Assembly: GCF_000336755.1 (NCBI RefSeq)
Contig: NZ_AOLK01000022.1
Coordinates: 108,277 to 172,276, forward strand
DNA: 64,000 nucleotides
Reading direction: 5' to 3'
DNA from: Haloferax elongans ATCC BAA-1513
GTDB taxonomy: Archaea > Halobacteriota > Halobacteria > Halobacteriales > Haloferacaceae
Part shown: one piece after another, positions 61,765-64,000 of the stretch
Position numbering within the stretch: the stretch's first letter is position 1
How the letters are laid out: every line of letters starts with the position of its first letter
Position numbers and translations under genes: made by a program
Notes under the pieces: generated by a model
The model's input: the letters and a program-made list of their open reading frames with translations, nothing else
The model's database searches: none
Told to the model about the DNA's origin: nothing

Positions 61765-63348
61765 ATGAAAGCAGCCCTCGTCATCCTCGACGGTTGGGGT
61801 CTCGGCGACCACGACCGCCGAGACGCCGTCAAGGCAGCGAACACACCAAACTTCGACCGCTATCGCGACACCGGAGCCTTCGGCACGCTCGTCACCGACG
61901 GACGTCGCGTCGGCCTCCCGGACGGGCAGATGGGCAACAGCGAAGTCGGCCACCTCAACATTGGTGCCGGTCGCGTCGTCAAACAGGCCTACACGCGCAT
62001 CGGCGACAGCATCGACGATGGCTCGTTCTTCGAGAACGACGCGCTCACGGGCGCGTTCGACTACGCCGAGGAGAACGACGGCCGCATCCACTTCATGGGG
62101 CTCGTCTCCGACGGGGGCGTCCACTCCGACCAAGAGCACCTTTACTCGCTCATCGAACTCGCTGCAGACCGCGGCATCGAGGCCGTCACCCACGCCTTCA
62201 CCGACGGCCGCGACACCAGCCCACACGGCGGCGAGGAGTATCTCTCGGCCCTCGAATCTGTCGCGGCCGAACACGGCACCGGACAGGTCGCGACCGTCAG
62301 CGGGCGCTACTACGCGATGGACCGCGACGAGAACTGGGAGCGCACCAAGCGCGCCTACGACGCCATCGTCGAGCGCGAAGCCGGGTGGACCGCAGAAACG
62401 GCCGTCAATGCGGTCACGGACTCGTACGACCGCGGCGACACCGACGAGTTCGTCGAACCGACGCTCGTCGACGACGCGCCCGCACTCGACGACGGCGACG
62501 CAGTCGTCTTCTTCAACTTCCGCGCGGACCGCGCTCGCCAACTCGTCCGAATGCTCGCCGATATCGAACCCGAGTGGGCCGTCGAGACGACGCCGCCGGA
62601 GACGCTGCTGACCACGATGACGCAGTACGACAAGACGTTCGACCTCCCCGTCGCGTTCCCACCGGAGCAGCCAGAAGACACTATCGGCGACGTGCTCTCC
62701 GAAGCCGAGATGACGCAACTGCGCCTCGCCGAATCCGAGAAGTACCCGCACGTCACCTACTTCCTCAACGGCGGCCGCGAAATCGAGTTCGACGGCGAGA
62801 TTCGGCGCATCGTCGAGAGTCCGGACGTTCCGACTTACGACCTCCAACCGGAGATGTCCGCACCCGAACTCACCGACACGGCCATCGACCTCATCGAGAC
62901 CGAAGACCCCGACCTGATGGTTCTCAACTACGCGAACCCAGACATGGTTGGCCACACAGGCGACTACGAGGCGGCTATCGAAGCGGTCGAAGCGGTGGAC
63001 GAGCAACTCGGCCGACTCGTCGAGACGGTCCGCAGCCACGGCGGTCACGCCTGTCTCACGGCCGACCACGGAAACGCAGACGACATGGGGACCGAAGACG
63101 ACCCTCACACGGCGCACACCTTCAATCCAGTCCCGTTCGTCTACTTGGTTCCCGAAGCAGTCGACGGAGAGGAGACCGAATCGCCGACCATCCCTGATGA
63201 GAAGGATGACACCGACCCAGACCGTCCGCTTTCCGGCGGCCGAACTGTCCGAAAAGACGGGTCGCTGTGTGATATCGCACCGACACTGCTCGAACTGGTC
63301 GGCCTCGACCAACCGTCCGCGATGACGGGCGAGTCGCTGCTCGACTAA
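61765..63348 (+). CDS. gpmI: 2,3-bisphosphoglycerate-independent phosphoglycerate mutase
   Basis: A 527-residue bacterial-type iPGM (the large BPG-independent enzyme) that interconverts 3- and 2-phosphoglycerate in glycolysis and gluconeogenesis. It opens ALVILDGWGLGDH with the metal Asp, and the phospho-serine nucleophile lies in GQMGNSEVGHLNIGAGRVV near residue 63. FTDGRDTSP, FFNFRADRARQL and ADHGNADDM hold further metal ligands. A Ser/Thr-rich insert near the C terminus (PTIPDEKDDTDPDRPLSGG) is acidic as expected for halophiles. ATG at 61765 is preferred; the longer frame is not conserved. Confidence 0.95.
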   Translation: MKAALVILDGWGLGDHDRRDAVKAANTPNFDRYRDTGAFGTLVTDGRRVGLPDGQMGNSEVGHLNIGAGRVVKQAYTRIGDSIDDGSFFENDALTGAFDYAEENDGRIHFMGLVSDGGVHSDQEHLYSLIELAADRGIEAVTHAFTDGRDTSPHGGEEYLSALESVAAEHGTGQVATVSGRYYAMDRDENWERTKRAYDAIVEREAGWTAETAVNAVTDSYDRGDTDEFVEPTLVDDAPALDDGDAVVFFNFRADRARQLVRMLADIEPEWAVETTPPETLLTTMTQYDKTFDLPVAFPPEQPEDTIGDVLSEAEMTQLRLAESEKYPHVTYFLNGGREIEFDGEIRRIVESPDVPTYDLQPEMSAPELTDTAIDLIETEDPDLMVLNYANPDMVGHTGDYEAAIEAVEAVDEQLGRLVETVRSHGGHACLTADHGNADDMGTEDDPHTAHTFNPVPFVYLVPEAVDGEETESPTIPDEKDDTDPDRPLSGGRTVRKDGSLCDIAPTLLELVGLDQPSAMTGESLLD

Positions 63349-63354
63349 CGCGGC

Positions 63355-63996
63355 TTATCCTCCGTCGACGCCCACTCCGCCACGGTAACGGCGGTACGCC
63401 GGTGGGACGAGAAGCGACACTCCCGCCAGCGCAGCGAGGGCAGCGAACTCGGGTTGAATCACCGCCTGCAGCGACTCGGTCGTGAGCGTCTCGACGGATG
63501 CGCCCGCGACGACGCCCGCGACAGCCCACGGGAGTTCTCCAACCGCAGTCCCGAGGACGAACGCACCGAGCGAGACGTTCGACACGCCCGCGGCCACCGA
63601 GACGACGTCCGAAGGTATCGGAAGGAGTCGGCTCGCAGTCACGCCGCGGACCGAGCCAGTCACCGCGACAGTTTGCTCGCCGACGTCTGCGAGTCTGCCC
63701 GCGCCACCGACGTGACGGGCGAACAGGAACGGTGGGATACTCGTCAAGACGATGAGTGCAAGCGCGAGCGGAATCGCCGTGGGACCGAGTCCGAACCCAG
63801 CCACGAGTGCGAGAAGCGTCGTCGGCCACGCGACAAAGGGCCTGACGAGTGCGAGTGCACTCACCGCGACGACGAGCCGAACTGGGTCGGCAGCCAGCCA
63901 CGCGACGTGGCTGAAGACCGTCTCTGGAGAGACAGCGAGCGCGCCCGCGAGGACGAACAGGAAAGCGAGTCCAGCAGCGAGGCGGGTACGAGGCAC
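63355..63996 (-). CDS. TVP38/TMEM64 (DedA-like) membrane protein, possibly incomplete
   Basis: An integral membrane protein of at least 213 residues with four to five hydrophobic segments. The core LVRPFVAWPTTLLALVAGFGLG...RLLPIPSDVVSVAAGVSNVSLGAFVLGTAVGELPWAV matches the VTT/DedA domain, whose members act as lipid scramblases or proton-linked transporters. The frame opens with GTG at 63996, four bases before the window end, so the true start may lie outside. Its stop is 6 nt from the convergent gpmI stop. Confidence 0.8.
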   Translation of the reverse strand: MPRTRLAAGLAFLFVLAGALAVSPETVFSHVAWLAADPVRLVVAVSALALVRPFVAWPTTLLALVAGFGLGPTAIPLALALIVLTSIPPFLFARHVGGAGRLADVGEQTVAVTGSVRGVTASRLLPIPSDVVSVAAGVSNVSLGAFVLGTAVGELPWAVAGVVAGASVETLTTESLQAVIQPEFAALAALAGVSLLVPPAYRRYRGGVGVDGG

Positions 63997-64000
63997 GGGG

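Overview
The window is high-GC archaeal DNA from a halophilic euryarchaeon, most likely a member of the Haloferacaceae close to Haloferax. The evidence is the very acidic proteome (Asp/Glu-rich, Lys-poor), leaderless-looking genes with TATA-like boxes about 27 nt before the start codon, S17e, GatD, Cbf5/TruB, a DUF106 membrane protein, CofD, a JAMM desampylase-like protein, a PccX-like small carboxylase subunit and a Ugp-type ABC system. No phage, transposase, integrase, CRISPR or rRNA was seen. The first 20 bases contain a Tn5/Nextera mosaic end, so the left edge is a library-adapter artefact.

Layout. 0-10 kb: zinc-ribbon protein, sucCD (reverse), quinone oxidoreductase, SDR, two tandem NSS-family transporters, then pccB-pccX. 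10-15 kb: a glycerophosphodiesterase divergent from a ugpB-A-E-C ABC operon. 15-19 kb (reverse): cofD, a DUS-like TIM barrel, a CitG-like protein and DUF447 in an overlapping string, followed by rps17e. 19-28 kb: a flippase, AsnB-like, AlkP-superfamily and FemAB-like cassette flanked by two direct HD-phosphohydrolase paralogues that share nearly identical DNA blocks. 28-35 kb: amidohydrolase, UspA, biotin ligase birA and pccA (reverse), asd and a GNAT. 35-38.6 kb: small membrane and regulatory genes (HPP, HTH plus membrane partner, sensor domain, VOC). 38.6-39.8 kb: an AT-rich gene-poor island ending at tRNA-Pro(GGG). 40-43.5 kb (reverse): adk, DUF106, cmk, truB, a classic archaeal order. 43.5-48 kb: a new microprotein with a YeiH-type exporter, then UspA and an APC permease fused to two USP domains. 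48-54 kb: alpha/beta hydrolase, AIR-synthase-like protein, kynureninase, SDR, JAMM protease and idi-like NUDIX. 54-64 kb: lrp divergent from carA across a perfect palindrome, a PAS protein with a dead histidine-kinase core, gatD with a double GNAT, membrane proteins, an ArsR-like regulator, DUF1405, gpmI and a TVP38-type protein at the right edge.

How genes fit together. pccB-pccX (8-10 kb) and birA-pccA (30-33 kb) together supply all parts of a biotin-dependent propionyl/acetyl-CoA carboxylase: carboxyltransferase, small subunit, biotin carboxylase with biotin carrier, and biotin ligase. The GDPD and Ugp genes form a glycerophosphodiester/glycerol-3-phosphate salvage module. The cofD string couples a coenzyme F420 gene to three enzymes of unknown pathway and is the best candidate for an undescribed biochemical system. 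The 20.6-26.8 kb cassette looks like surface-glycan export and modification. Starts were moved inward from the longest open frame wherever family alignment, overlap geometry or a TATA box supported it.
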